A DNA stretch of 42,455 nt from NCBI GenBank assembly GCA_036751905.1, contig DAIOTP010000011.1:1-42455 (forward strand), read 5' to 3'. Of the stretch, positions 16,691-24,876 are shown one piece after another. This DNA is from T3Sed10-241 sp036751905. GTDB lineage: Bacteria > Bacteroidota > Bacteroidia > Flavobacteriales_D > Cryomorphaceae. Numbering within the stretch: position 1 is the first letter of the stretch; every line of letters starts with the position of its first letter. The translations under genes were made by a program, and so were the position numbers. Below the pieces are notes generated by a model. It did no database searches and had not been told where the DNA came from. It was given only the letters and a program-made list of their open reading frames with translations.

Positions 16691-16786
16691 CATTTATTCA
16701 GTGCAAGAACCAGCCAAGGCCACAGACTTGTTGAAAGATCACACCACCCCTGAGCCCGGAATATGGGTTGTGCAATGGATGTTTTA

Positions 16787-17482
16787 ATGACTAAAATACA
16801 GCGCCTTGTGTTGAGTACATCTGCTATGTGTTTCCAGCATTGGATGTATTTCGGGGTAGTGTTTTGTATTCTTTTAGCATCAGCTTCCTATGCTCAGGCA
16901 CAGCACCCTGATGTGCACCAGGAGCCCTACCATGTCCCCGTGTATGAGTGGGACTGCTTTCGGTTTTTGCTCGTTAAAGCAAGGCCCGGTGATACTACCG
17001 GGTACCACATTCACCGCAACCCCATACTTTATATCACGGTAGAAGGTGCCCATGTGTGGCTAGACGATAAGGGTGCGGCACCCCGAATCACCCAATTGGC
17101 CGACGGCTGGGTAGGCAGCAATACCTACAGCGATGCCGATACGCTGTTGCACAGATTTGCTGTGGTAGGCGGTAGCGCCTTGCATATCCTTGCCGTTGAG
17201 CGCATTGGCGAATGTTCGTACATGGAGCCTCCAACGGGCATGCCATTTTACTCAAGGGACGGATTCAGCTTGTATGCCGTTGACTGGCATACCTACATTT
17301 CCCGCACTTATTATTCGAAATATCCTGTCATTGTGCCTCCCAAACCCATAAAGACGTCAGGAGCATCTGCGACATACGGAGCAGGCCATCTCATTAAGCC
17401 ATATCAAGGTGAGCGAGGCTACGGTCCTATGGAAGGTGTCGAGGTGGTGTGGGTATTGATTCCAACAAATGAGGCACGGTGA
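16787..17482 (+). CDS. Secreted cupin-like protein of unknown function
   Basis: About 231 residues from ATG 16787. A long hydrophobic leader ends ASASYAQAQHP, a likely signal peptidase site, so the protein is probably exported. The mature part has a cupin-like pattern: PGDTTGYHIHRNPILYITVEGAHVWL (key H-x-H and later E), then strands with RFAVVGGSALHILAVER. The two histidines could bind a metal. Other starts are possible: ATG 16763 (eight residues longer) and ATG 16844 (signal peptide only, without the basic N-region). It lies after fumC and converges on the mannose-1-phosphate guanylyltransferase gene. I do not recognise a specific enzyme. Confidence 0.6.
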   Translation: MTKIQRLVLSTSAMCFQHWMYFGVVFCILLASASYAQAQHPDVHQEPYHVPVYEWDCFRFLLVKARPGDTTGYHIHRNPILYITVEGAHVWLDDKGAAPRITQLADGWVGSNTYSDADTLLHRFAVVGGSALHILAVERIGECSYMEPPTGMPFYSRDGFSLYAVDWHTYISRTYYSKYPVIVPPKPIKTSGASATYGAGHLIKPYQGERGYGPMEGVEVVWVLIPTNEAR

Positions 17483-17587
17483 TGTATTGTGGTGGAAGAG
17501 GTGTCACTCCATGCAAACGCGCCAATCCATGCTTACATCTTTTTTAAGGTCTGGCAGAGCTATTACGCCTCACCTGATTGTCATGAA

Positions 17588-18679
17588 TTACACATATTTG
17601 GCGTTTTTGCTCGCCTTCAAGTCGGTCACGATTTGTTTGATCTTTTGCTCCTCTTCCTTGGGGCAAATCATGAGTACATCGTCGGTGTCTACTACGATGT
17701 AATCGTCGAGTCCATGGATCACCACGAGTTTGTTTTCTGGTACATGTACCATATTGTCCTTGCTTAGCTGCATCATCACATTTTTGCCATTCACAGCATT
17801 GTTGTGCCCATCTTTTGTGATATGGGTAAAGAGCGAGCCCCATGTACCCAGGTCGCTCCAGCCAAAATCACTCAGCACAACATTTACATTGTCAGCTTTT
17901 TCCATAATGCCGTAGTCAATGGATATGCTTTCACATACACTGTATACATTGGCAATGCGCTCGGCCTCCTCAGGCGTGTTGTAGTATGGGGTGATTTCTT
18001 CAAAAAGTTCATCTACCTCTGGTAGAAATTTGCGAAAAGCATCCATGATTGACGGCAAGGTCCATATGAATATGCCGGAATTCCAATAAAAATCTCCACT
18101 TCGCAAAAACTCTCTGGCCAATTCAATGTCAGGCTTTTCTGTAAATGTTTTGACCCGTTTTACATCGGGATTGCTCGAGTCGGCTTCATCAGTAAACTGA
18201 ATGTAGCCATAGCCGGTGTCAGGTCGGGAGGGCTTGATGCCGAGGGTCACCAAATAGCCAGAGTTCCGGGCCTGCGTGAGGGCAGTATCGATGGTTTTGA
18301 GAAATGCGTTGGTTTTAAGCACCAGGTGGTCACTTGGTGCTACTACAACGGCGGCTTGAGGATCGCGAAGTTTAATTTTGTGGTTGGCATAGGCTATACA
18401 AGGTGCCGTATTGCGGCGGCTCGGTTCCAGCAGTACCTGATCCGGTTTTATTTCTGGCAGCTGTTCAAGCACAAGGTCCTGATATTGTGCATTGGTAACA
18501 ATATAAATGTTCTCGGGAGGACAGATGGCAAGAAAGCGCTCAAAAGTTTGTTGGAGCAAGGTTTGTCCGGTGCCAAGTACGTCGTGAAATTGTTTGGGAT
18601 TGGCGGTACGGCTCATTGGCCAAAAGCGGCTTCCGATGCCACCGGCCATGATGATGCAAAAGTTGTGTGGGTTAACCAT
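17588..18679 (-). CDS. manC: Mannose-1-phosphate guanylyltransferase (GDP-mannose pyrophosphorylase)
   Basis: 363-residue nucleotidyltransferase making GDP-mannose from mannose-1-phosphate and GTP, a precursor of surface glycans and fucose sugars. The N-terminal signature is IMAGGIGSRFWPMSR followed by PKQF, and FTEKPD and NSGIFIW mark the sugar-binding part. Length corresponds to the stand-alone type without the phosphomannose isomerase domain. Its start lies ten bases after the aminotransferase stop, so the two are probably cotranscribed. It converges on the cupin-like gene; no terminator was seen between them. Confidence 0.9.
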   Translation of the reverse strand: MVNPHNFCIIMAGGIGSRFWPMSRTANPKQFHDVLGTGQTLLQQTFERFLAICPPENIYIVTNAQYQDLVLEQLPEIKPDQVLLEPSRRNTAPCIAYANHKIKLRDPQAAVVVAPSDHLVLKTNAFLKTIDTALTQARNSGYLVTLGIKPSRPDTGYGYIQFTDEADSSNPDVKRVKTFTEKPDIELAREFLRSGDFYWNSGIFIWTLPSIMDAFRKFLPEVDELFEEITPYYNTPEEAERIANVYSVCESISIDYGIMEKADNVNVVLSDFGWSDLGTWGSLFTHITKDGHNNAVNGKNVMMQLSKDNMVHVPENKLVVIHGLDDYIVVDTDDVLMICPKEEEQKIKQIVTDLKASKNAKYV

Positions 18680-18689
18680 AGGGGTAAGG

Positions 18690-19979
18690 TTAGCTGAGTT
18701 TATTAAGTGCTAAACGAATTTTTTCAATCACCGTTTCAATTTCCTCAGTTCTTGCAGTACCCACGCTCAGTCGGTACCATGGTGAATTGGAGGATGCGCC
18801 AAAAGCGCCAAAGGGTACAAGCGCGACTCCCGCTTCGTCGAGCAGGTAGGCAGTAACCTCTTGCTGTGATTCAATCAATTTGCCGGAAGGCAGCCCAAGG
18901 CCTACCAAGTCAATTTTTACTGCGAGGTACATCGCTGCTTGAGGAGTGATCGCGTCTACGGGCAGTCCTTCAGCTTTGAGTTGTGCAAAGCCTTTGTAAA
19001 ACCCGTTGAGCCTGCGGTGTAGCCGCTCTGTCATCAGCCCCATGTACTGACTGCATGCATCTGCATTTGCCATAAAGTCAGCAGTTCCTTCCTGCTCAGG
19101 TTTGGGCGCCCAGGCACCTACGTGCCCGAGTATCGATTTCATTTTGCCAATAAGGGCTTCGGGCCCAAAAGCCCAACCTACCCGCACCCCGGTAGCAGCA
19201 TAGGCCTTGCTGATTCCGTCCACATACACGGTATAATCGCGCATGGCAGGTTGCAATCCCACGGGGTGATAATGCACCGTTCCGGCAAAAGTAAGTTGCC
19301 AATATATTTGGTCAAAGAGCAGGTAAAGTGGTTTACGGCGGCCTTTTCGCCGCTCATTTTCTTTAAGGATAAGCACGCATATTTCATCGAGTGCTTCTTT
19401 GCTGAATACGGTACCTGTGGGGTTGAGGGGTGAACACAATGCTACAATGCCAGCACGGCTCAAGTATGGCTCAAGATCGGCTGCGGTAGGCATGAAGTTG
19501 TGCTCGGGCCGCGTTTCGATCATGCGCTGTTGGCCATGGCTCAGGTGGGTGTAGTGGTTATTGTTCCAACTGGGTACAGGAAACAGCACTTCCTCATCAC
19601 GGTCGAGTACTGCCTGGTAAAATCCAAAGATCAATGGCCTGCCACCGCCTGCCACCAGAAATTGGTCGGGCTGGTATGCAAGGTTCATTTCGCGCTCCAT
19701 AAATACTGAGAGTACTTTGCGCAGTTTTTCTAGTCCGTTGGAAGCAGGATAATTGGTGTGGCCCTCCGTGTAAGCGGAAATGACTGCGTCGCGTAATTTT
19801 TCAGGAATGGGAAAGATGGATGGATCAAAATCACCAATGGTAAAGTTGAAAATTTTGGCTCCGGCTTGTTGCTTGCTTTTGATTTCGCCGGCCAGCTTGA
19901 TGATTTCAGATCCTTTGAGGCCCGCCGCCATTTCACTCACCTGCTGTTGCTGCACTTTGTTGGGGGTTGTACTTTCCAT
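18690..19979 (-). CDS. Class I/II PLP-dependent aminotransferase
   Basis: 429-residue fold-type I aminotransferase. The PLP lysine lies in DGISKAYAATGVRVGW, and SPLNPTGTVFSKEALDEI carries the conserved N-P-T-G and the following loop. The cofactor phosphate-binding region corresponds to AGGGRPLIFGFY. Overall it resembles aspartate/aromatic aminotransferases, but substrate specificity cannot be read. A TAACTTTG promoter box (19998-20005, minus strand) lies 18 bases before its ATG, so it can start its own transcript with manC. It follows sprT on the same strand, separated by a terminator-like hairpin. Confidence 0.87.
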   Translation of the reverse strand: MESTTPNKVQQQQVSEMAAGLKGSEIIKLAGEIKSKQQAGAKIFNFTIGDFDPSIFPIPEKLRDAVISAYTEGHTNYPASNGLEKLRKVLSVFMEREMNLAYQPDQFLVAGGGRPLIFGFYQAVLDRDEEVLFPVPSWNNNHYTHLSHGQQRMIETRPEHNFMPTAADLEPYLSRAGIVALCSPLNPTGTVFSKEALDEICVLILKENERRKGRRKPLYLLFDQIYWQLTFAGTVHYHPVGLQPAMRDYTVYVDGISKAYAATGVRVGWAFGPEALIGKMKSILGHVGAWAPKPEQEGTADFMANADACSQYMGLMTERLHRRLNGFYKGFAQLKAEGLPVDAITPQAAMYLAVKIDLVGLGLPSGKLIESQQEVTAYLLDEAGVALVPFGAFGASSNSPWYRLSVGTARTEEIETVIEKIRLALNKLS

Positions 19980-19997
19980 GGCGGGTTATAAGTGGTG

Positions 19998-20005
19998 CAA
20001 AGTTA
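19998..20005 (-). promoter_or_regulatory. TAnnTTTG promoter box for the aminotransferase
   Basis: On the minus strand TAACTTTG matches the -7 consensus and lies 18 bases upstream of the ATG at 19979, giving a leader of about 14 bases. No clear -33 TTTG was found at the usual distance. Confidence 0.5.
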
Positions 20006-20031
20006 AAAATTTTGAAAGCCTGAAAGCTTTC
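20006..20031 (-). terminator. Terminator-like hairpin after sprT
   Basis: Reading the minus strand, GAAAGC and GCTTTC pair around a six-base loop and are followed by AAAATTTTT. It lies 15 bases past the sprT stop and just before the aminotransferase promoter box, so it would separate the two units. The stem is only six pairs with few G-C, hence moderate confidence. Confidence 0.4.
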
Positions 20032-20045
20032 TGCAAAACAGACTG

Positions 20046-20687
20046 CTAATGCAGTGATCCATTTGCTTGGGGCACATCAATTTCAGCCCTTCCGGAAATC
20101 AGGAAGCGCTTGTTATCACGCAAACGCTTGCATAAATAACGCGTACGGCGCTTCTCCACGGCCTGGTACATCTCGTCGCGAAATAGGAATGTGGCGCCCA
20201 GTGATATATCGCTTAGGAATGTGGCTTGTTCATCAGCATGAAGCGCCAGTGCTTTGTGCAAAATAGAACAGCTGCAACTGGATGCCGAGGGGCTTGCAAT
20301 GTGTTTTTCGAGGGCAGTGTGAATGCTCTCTGTGAAAACCTTGTTTTGCATAAAGGGCTTCAACATACGCACATAGAGCGCCTTCCATTCTGCACCATGG
20401 GGTGCAACGCTGTGGCCATACTGCTTAAAGCACTGCAAATGAGCAAATTCGTGCACTGTTGTGATCAGGAATGCGTAAGGATGTAAATCACCGTTTACCG
20501 AAATTCGGCTTGGCCGCTGACGGCTGCCCGCCCTAAAATCCCCCAATTTTGATTGTCTTGGCTTGGCAATGACGAACTGAACCCCTTCATCTACAATCCA
20601 TGCTGCTACAGTGGTCGCGGTTCCCGCTGGCAAGTAAGGTATTAAAGCCTGTGCAATGCCCTCCCGGCGGTCATGCCGTTGTGTCAT
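20046..20687 (-). CDS. SprT-like zinc metallopeptidase-domain protein
   Basis: 213-residue SprT-like protein. The zinc motif HEFAHLQC (H-E-x-x-H, near residue 80) and a third ligand region HSVAPHGAEWKALY follow the SprT/Spartan pattern. Preceding text SRISVNGDL is the usual strand. The C-terminal half contains cysteines (SCSC) and several basic residues (RRTRYLCKRLR), which may bind nucleic acid or a second zinc as in SprT zinc ribbons. Eukaryotic SPRTN repairs DNA-protein crosslinks; the bacterial role is not established. Its ATG overlaps the stop of the small lipoprotein gene upstream by four bases. SprT next to manC and the Mla-type transporter is an arrangement I associate with Bacteroidota. 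Confidence 0.87.
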   Translation of the reverse strand: MTQRHDRREGIAQALIPYLPAGTATTVAAWIVDEGVQFVIAKPRQSKLGDFRAGSRQRPSRISVNGDLHPYAFLITTVHEFAHLQCFKQYGHSVAPHGAEWKALYVRMLKPFMQNKVFTESIHTALEKHIASPSASSCSCSILHKALALHADEQATFLSDISLGATFLFRDEMYQAVEKRRTRYLCKRLRDNKRFLISGRAEIDVPQANGSLH

Positions 20688-20839
20688 ACCTGGTTACTAA
20701 CTTTGGTGTTTGACAAATCACTGGTCCATTTTGGGCAGGTATTGCATTTTTTCTTCGGATTGGGTTGGCAAGCAGAGACAGACATAAGCCCCACCCCGAA
20801 AACAAGAATGACAAATCTGGAAAGTGTGCTGCGATTCAT
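20684..20839 (-). CDS. 51-residue lipoprotein upstream of sprT
   Basis: A small ORF, ATG at 20839 to TGA at 20684, encodes 51 residues: a basic start (MNRSTLSR), a hydrophobic core (FVILVFGVGLMSV) and a lipobox SVSAC with Cys at residue 24. The mature part is short, begins CQPNPKKK and contains a CNTC pair followed by PKW. It should be an envelope lipoprotein with two free or paired cysteines. The stop overlaps the sprT ATG (ATGA), which argues for a real, translationally coupled gene. A TAGCTTTG promoter box ends five bases before its ATG, predicting a leaderless mRNA. No function is known. Confidence 0.75.
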   Translation of the reverse strand: MNRSTLSRFVILVFGVGLMSVSACQPNPKKKCNTCPKWTSDLSNTKVSNQV

Positions 20840-20844
20840 AAGCC

Positions 20845-20852
20845 CAAAGCTA
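20845..20852 (-). promoter_or_regulatory. TAnnTTTG promoter box for the small lipoprotein-sprT operon
   Basis: Minus-strand TAGCTTTG lies five bases (GGCTT) before the ATG at 20839. Nineteen bases further upstream is TTTT, one mismatch from the -33 TTTG. The divergent mlaE-type gene has its own box 24 bases away. Confidence 0.6.
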
Positions 20853-20876
20853 CACAGCGTTATGCAGAATGAAAAA

Positions 20877-20884
20877 TAATTTTG
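20877..20884 (+). promoter_or_regulatory. TAnnTTTG promoter box for the MlaE-type permease gene
   Basis: TAATTTTG matches the -7 element and lies 19 bases before the ATG at 20904. No matching -33 TTTG was seen. The divergent box at 20845-20852 faces the other way. Confidence 0.5.
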
Positions 20885-20903
20885 TGTCGGCCTTGACGTT
20901 CAA

Positions 20904-21698
20904 ATGCTTTCATTGTGCGCAAAATTCCCATCTTTACCGCGTCAAGCCATACACAGATTGAACATTACATTTCACATTGGTCGCTACTTCCTGCTCTTAA
21001 CCAAGGTTTTTACAAAACCTGAAAAGTGGAAGATTTACTATGCCCAACTCATCAAAGAAATTGATAAGATTGGTATAGGTTCTATAGGCATCGTAGCATT
21101 GATGTCGCTGTTTATAGGTGCAGTTATTGCACTTCAAACCGCCTCAGCCATGGAGAGCCCACTGCTTCCTGCTTACACTGTGGGATTTACAACCCGGCAG
21201 TCCATCATTCTTGAGTTTTCACCCACCATTCTTTCGCTGATTTTGGCAGGTAAAGTAGGTTCGAACATTGCCTCTGAAATAGGAACCATGCGCGTAACAG
21301 AACAGATTGATGCCCTGGAAATTATGGGTGTGAACAGCGCATCTTTTCTCATGCTTCCCAAGATCATCGCCGGAATTTTGATTTTTCCTTTTATTATATT
21401 GATCAGCATGGGTTTGGGTATTTTTGGGGGTTGGTTTATATGTGTTACCACGGGTGTGAGCTCTTCAAGTGAATTCATATATGGAATTCAATACGACTTC
21501 CGACCTTTTCATGTGGTGTATGCCTTGATTAAGTCGGTTGTTTTCGCATTCATAATTACCTCTGTTTCCTCGTACCACGGCTATTATGCCCGAGGAAGCG
21601 CCATCGAGGTAGGCCGCAGCAGTACACAGGCTGTGGTCTATAGCAGTGTTTTGATAATGCTCTTCAATTACATACTCACCCAATTGCTGTTGTTGTGA
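20904..21698 (+). CDS. MlaE-family lipid ABC transporter permease
   Basis: 264-residue inner-membrane permease of the MlaE/Ttg2B family, which moves phospholipids between inner and outer membranes. Family features: the amphipathic start RYFLLLTKVF, the conserved FIGAVIALQTA, and the cytoplasmic signature AGKVGSNIASEIGTMRVTEQIDALEIMG, in which the E-x-x-x-x-x-V-T-E-Q-I-D-A-L-E is diagnostic. About five membrane helices are visible. It overlaps the ATPase gene by four bases. No MCE (MlaD) gene follows, unlike the proteobacterial operon; in this phylum the MCE partner is often elsewhere. Confidence 0.92.
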   Translation: MLSLCAKFPSLPRQAIHRLNITFHIGRYFLLLTKVFTKPEKWKIYYAQLIKEIDKIGIGSIGIVALMSLFIGAVIALQTASAMESPLLPAYTVGFTTRQSIILEFSPTILSLILAGKVGSNIASEIGTMRVTEQIDALEIMGVNSASFLMLPKIIAGILIFPFIILISMGLGIFGGWFICVTTGVSSSSEFIYGIQYDFRPFHVVYALIKSVVFAFIITSVSSYHGYYARGSAIEVGRSSTQAVVYSSVLIMLFNYILTQLLLL

Positions 21699-22459
21699 TT
21701 GAAGTAAAGAACATGAGCAAATCTTTTGGAGATGTCCAGGTGCTCAAGGATGTGAGCTATACGTTTGAGCGCGGCAAGGTCAACATGATCATAGGGCAAA
21801 GCGGCAGTGGCAAGTCGGTACTTGCCAAGTGTATGGTGGGGCTTCACAGGCCTGAATTGGGTGAAGTGCACTATGACGGCGTCGATTTTGTGCATATGCC
21901 CATCAAGGAAAAGCGGGAGGTAAGGCAACACATCGGGATGCTCTTTCAGGCTTCCGCCCTTTTTGACAACCTCACAGTTGAAGAGAATGTGACGTTTCCG
22001 CTCACCATGTTTACCAACATGACCAAGGGTGAAATGAAAAAGCGCGCTGATGAGGTGCTTGAGCGGGTTAATTTGACAGGCAAAAACAAACTTTTCCCTG
22101 CCGAAACCAGCGGGGGTATGCAGAAGAGAATTGCCATTGCACGGGCCATCTCCATGAAGCCAAAATACCTCTATTGCGATGAGCCCAACTCAGGTCTTGA
22201 CCCAATGACTTCTATCGTTATCGACAACCTGATCTCCGAAATCACTCATGAAATGGACATTACGACGGTAGTGATTACCCATGACATGAATTCGGTGATA
22301 GAAATTGGTGAGAACATCATGTTCATCTACAAAGGTGAAAAGTGGTGGGAAGGCACCAAAGAGGAAATCATTACCACCGACAATCCGGAGATCAATGAAT
22401 TTGTGTATGCCTCGGAATTTATGAAAACCCTGAAGCAGCAACTGCAGGGAAGGCGTTAG
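21695..22459 (+). CDS. MlaF-type ABC transporter ATP-binding protein
   Basis: 254-residue ABC ATPase. Walker A is GQSGSGKS, the Q-loop MLFQASALFDNLTV, the signature ETSGGMQKRIAIARA (S-G-G-M-x-K-R typical of MlaF rather than S-G-G-Q), Walker B YLYCDEPNSGLDP and the switch histidine TTVVITHDM. It should power the preceding permease in lipid trafficking. The start is GTG at 21695, overlapping the permease stop (GTGA); the protein reads MIEVKNMSKSFG from there and no ATG upstream fits. It converges on the MutS-family gene with 49 bases between stops and no evident terminator. Confidence 0.93.
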   Translation: MIEVKNMSKSFGDVQVLKDVSYTFERGKVNMIIGQSGSGKSVLAKCMVGLHRPELGEVHYDGVDFVHMPIKEKREVRQHIGMLFQASALFDNLTVEENVTFPLTMFTNMTKGEMKKRADEVLERVNLTGKNKLFPAETSGGMQKRIAIARAISMKPKYLYCDEPNSGLDPMTSIVIDNLISEITHEMDITTVVITHDMNSVIEIGENIMFIYKGEKWWEGTKEEIITTDNPEINEFVYASEFMKTLKQQLQGRR

Positions 22460-22508
22460 CCATGCGGTTTTTCAAGTGTCAAGTTGATTCAATCGCAAAC
22501 GACGCCAT

Positions 22509-24308
22509 TTACACCAATCCCATCTCCTTCAACAAAAAACTCGCATTCATGTGCTGGCATACCCCTTTGCGCAAGCGGTAGTCAAATTGCAGCTGCCCTT
22601 GTTCAAATTCTACCTCAAAGCTGAGGTTTTCTACCCGCTGGGGTTCTTCTTCGGCCATGGCACAAAGGCTGAGATCGTGGGTGGCAATGAGGCCCCGGGC
22701 TGCCGGACTGCCGTCGGGTAACTTCATTTCGAGCAACTTGTGCATAAATAGTTTGGAACCTTCGGCCTTGTCGACGCTGTTGGTGCCTTTGAGTATTTCG
22801 TCGAGTATCACAAAATGAGGCTGCCCCGATTGAATGGCATCCACCAAGGTGCGCAGGCGCTTCAGCTCACTGAAAAAGTAAGAGGCATGGTCACCCAGAC
22901 TGTCGGTGGTAAGCATGGAAGTGTATATGCGGGTGGGCTTCATGCGCATGCTGCCAGCGGTCACAGGTAGGCCACGCATGGCCATGAGCGCCAGCACTCC
23001 CACCGTGCGCAGGTAGGTGCTTTTGCCAGCCATATTGGCCCCGGTGATGATCGCAAACTGCTTAATATCCGTTACATCTATAGGGTTGGCTACCGCTTCT
23101 GCGCCCAAGAGCGGGTGGGTGGCGCCTTCGCAAAATATGCCTGGTTCATTGCTCCAGCTTACATCTACAGCATGCGGATGTTGAAAGCGGTACAGCGCGA
23201 GGCTTTGGTATGCTTCAGCTTCGCGCATAAGCTCCAGCCAACGCGGCATGGATTCTCCATAGCTGGCTTGCCAATCAAGAATGCGGTACAGGCATTGGAA
23301 ATCCCAAAAAAGCAAGAGGTTCAACAAAATGCCGACTACTACATTGCCACGGCTATCGATGGCCCCATTGATGCGCTCCAGTTTTTTTAAGGCTTCCAAA
23401 CTCTGTTCCAGCCTGGCATCCTTTATTTTTTCCCGATAAGGGCTCTCGCCAAAATCTCTTTCACGGAGCATGCTGAGCAAGTCGGCGGCTCCCTCGAGGC
23501 CTGAGCTCAGTAGTGCCCAGCTCCTGAAGGCCGCCTGGTGCTGCTTGAGGCGCAGGGCCGCTATGGCTCCCGCGCCAAGCAAGGCATAAAAGTAGACGTT
23601 CCACCCTACCGCATCAAAGGCGTAGGCAAGGGTAAGGCCGAGCATGACAATCGGCAGGATAAGCGTAAAAATAATCCTTACAAAGCCCCGAGGTGATTCA
23701 AGTACCGGAATATGCCAGGATTGAGCTGCTGCATTGTCTGAATTTTTTTCGTGGAGGGCTGTCTTTGCAATGGCGAGGTACCTCAGGCTCCAATCCGGAT
23801 TTGCGCTAAACTGGCGTATGGTGTCGCGCTGCTGAACGATGGAATCAATGCTTAGCGGAGTGTCCTGCAACCAACCGGCAAGCATCGCCTCGGCAGTGGG
23901 GCTTTGGCATCGGTTAAGGAACTGAAAGAGGCCGTGCTTGCCGAAAATGTTGAGATCGGAGGTGTACGGATGTGCAGGATCAGTATAAGCTTCGCCACTG
24001 CTGCGCCCGCGCCATTCCCCTTTGGAAATCAAAATTTCCTCGGTGCATAAGCCGAGGTAGGCTTCCTCAAGTGCCTTGGCTTTGCTCGCATTGACGTGAT
24101 ATTTAATAAGAAAAAGGAACAGTGCCACTCCGCCCACAATCAACAAGGGGCTTAGCCATGGGGTCCACCAAAATGCATACACCGCGGTCCCGAATACCAC
24201 AAATACCCCCAGCCTTGTGAGCACAATGTTGCGGAGGTTTGCTTTAAGAGATTGCAGACGCTTTTGGGAGTCAGTTGCTAAGGTTTCGAGGTGTTTCATA
24301 TATGCCAT
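22509..24308 (-). CDS. Membrane-anchored MutS-family ATPase
   Basis: 599-residue MutS-like protein. The C-terminal ATPase has Walker A TGANMAGKSTYLRTVG, Walker B HFVILDEILKGTNSVDK and IATHDLSLC, all close to MutS. The mismatch-recognition and connector domains are absent. Instead two pairs of hydrophobic helices occur (about residues 30-75 and 205-250), so the ATPase is membrane-bound. Such proteins are widespread in Bacteroidota and their job is unknown; classical mismatch repair is unlikely. A longer frame begins at 24335, but a TACCTTTG promoter box at 24314-24321 lies inside that extension, five bases before the ATG at 24308, so 24308 is preferred. Confidence 0.85.
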   Translation of the reverse strand: MAYMKHLETLATDSQKRLQSLKANLRNIVLTRLGVFVVFGTAVYAFWWTPWLSPLLIVGGVALFLFLIKYHVNASKAKALEEAYLGLCTEEILISKGEWRGRSSGEAYTDPAHPYTSDLNIFGKHGLFQFLNRCQSPTAEAMLAGWLQDTPLSIDSIVQQRDTIRQFSANPDWSLRYLAIAKTALHEKNSDNAAAQSWHIPVLESPRGFVRIIFTLILPIVMLGLTLAYAFDAVGWNVYFYALLGAGAIAALRLKQHQAAFRSWALLSSGLEGAADLLSMLRERDFGESPYREKIKDARLEQSLEALKKLERINGAIDSRGNVVVGILLNLLLFWDFQCLYRILDWQASYGESMPRWLELMREAEAYQSLALYRFQHPHAVDVSWSNEPGIFCEGATHPLLGAEAVANPIDVTDIKQFAIITGANMAGKSTYLRTVGVLALMAMRGLPVTAGSMRMKPTRIYTSMLTTDSLGDHASYFFSELKRLRTLVDAIQSGQPHFVILDEILKGTNSVDKAEGSKLFMHKLLEMKLPDGSPAARGLIATHDLSLCAMAEEEPQRVENLSFEVEFEQGQLQFDYRLRKGVCQHMNASFLLKEMGLV

Positions 24309-24313
24309 GGGTG

Positions 24314-24321
24314 CAAAGGTA
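24314..24321 (-). promoter_or_regulatory. TAnnTTTG promoter box for the MutS-family gene
   Basis: Minus-strand TACCTTTG lies five bases (CACCC) before the ATG at 24308 and predicts a leaderless mRNA. It excludes the upstream ATG at 24335 from such a transcript. Confidence 0.6.
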
Positions 24322-24360
24322 GCCAAAGCAGCCATGAAGAACCTTTTAAGAAATAAGGCG

Positions 24361-24391
24361 TTTGTGTATATAATGTATCAACATATATTTG
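24361..24391 (+). promoter_or_regulatory. Complete TTTG-N19-TAnnTTTG promoter for the MarR gene, with internal palindrome
   Basis: TTTG (24361-24364), a 19-base spacer and TATATTTG (24384-24391) match the full Bacteroidota consensus. The ATG follows after only four bases (24396). Inside the spacer, ATGT-atca-ACAT (24373-24384) is an inverted repeat that overlaps the -7 box, a natural place for the MarR product to repress its own gene. Confidence 0.75.
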
Positions 24392-24395
24392 TGCC

Positions 24396-24869
24396 ATGGA
24401 AATTGAAAAAGCGATTCAGCAAAAGAAATTCAAAGACCCTTATGAAAGGGCCATGGTGAACTTGCTTTACACCAGCAGTTGGCTGGAATACAAGCAATCG
24501 GCTCTATTTAAGCAGTACGGATTGAGCATGCAGCAATACAATGTACTGCGCATATTGCGGGGTCAATTTCCCAAGCCGATCACCGTCAATATGCTCATAG
24601 ACCGTATGATCGATAAAAGCTCCAATGCTTCGCGCATTGTGGAAAAGCTAAGAGGCAAGGGCATGCTGGAGCGCAAAGTGTGCCCTGACGACCGCCGCCG
24701 GGTGGATGTAGTCATCACGGAAATTGGATTGGAAGCTTTGAGCAAGGCCACAGAAGCTCTTGGCACGCTTCATGCATCACTGCGCTCGATCGATGAGGAG
24801 GAAGCAGAAACTTTGAATACACTTTTGAATAAAATGCGCTCGAGTGAGCCAGATAAAGAACAAAAATGA
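24396..24869 (+). CDS. MarR-family transcriptional regulator
   Basis: 157-residue winged-helix repressor. The core reads QYNVLRILRGQFPKPITVNMLIDRMIDKSSNASRIVEKLRGKGMLERKVCPDDRRRVDVVITEIG, described here by its recognition helix (about residues 65-82, SSNASRIVEKL) and the wing motif C-x-D-D-R-R-R-x-D-V, which is the classic D-x-R-R of MarR. Dimerisation helices flank it. Ligand unknown; relatives sense phenolics or oxidants, and a single cysteine sits just before the wing. It is followed seven bases later by yceI, so it probably controls that gene and itself. Its mRNA is predicted leaderless. Confidence 0.92.
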   Translation: MEIEKAIQQKKFKDPYERAMVNLLYTSSWLEYKQSALFKQYGLSMQQYNVLRILRGQFPKPITVNMLIDRMIDKSSNASRIVEKLRGKGMLERKVCPDDRRRVDVVITEIGLEALSKATEALGTLHASLRSIDEEEAETLNTLLNKMRSSEPDKEQK

Positions 24870-24876
24870 CAGCACG

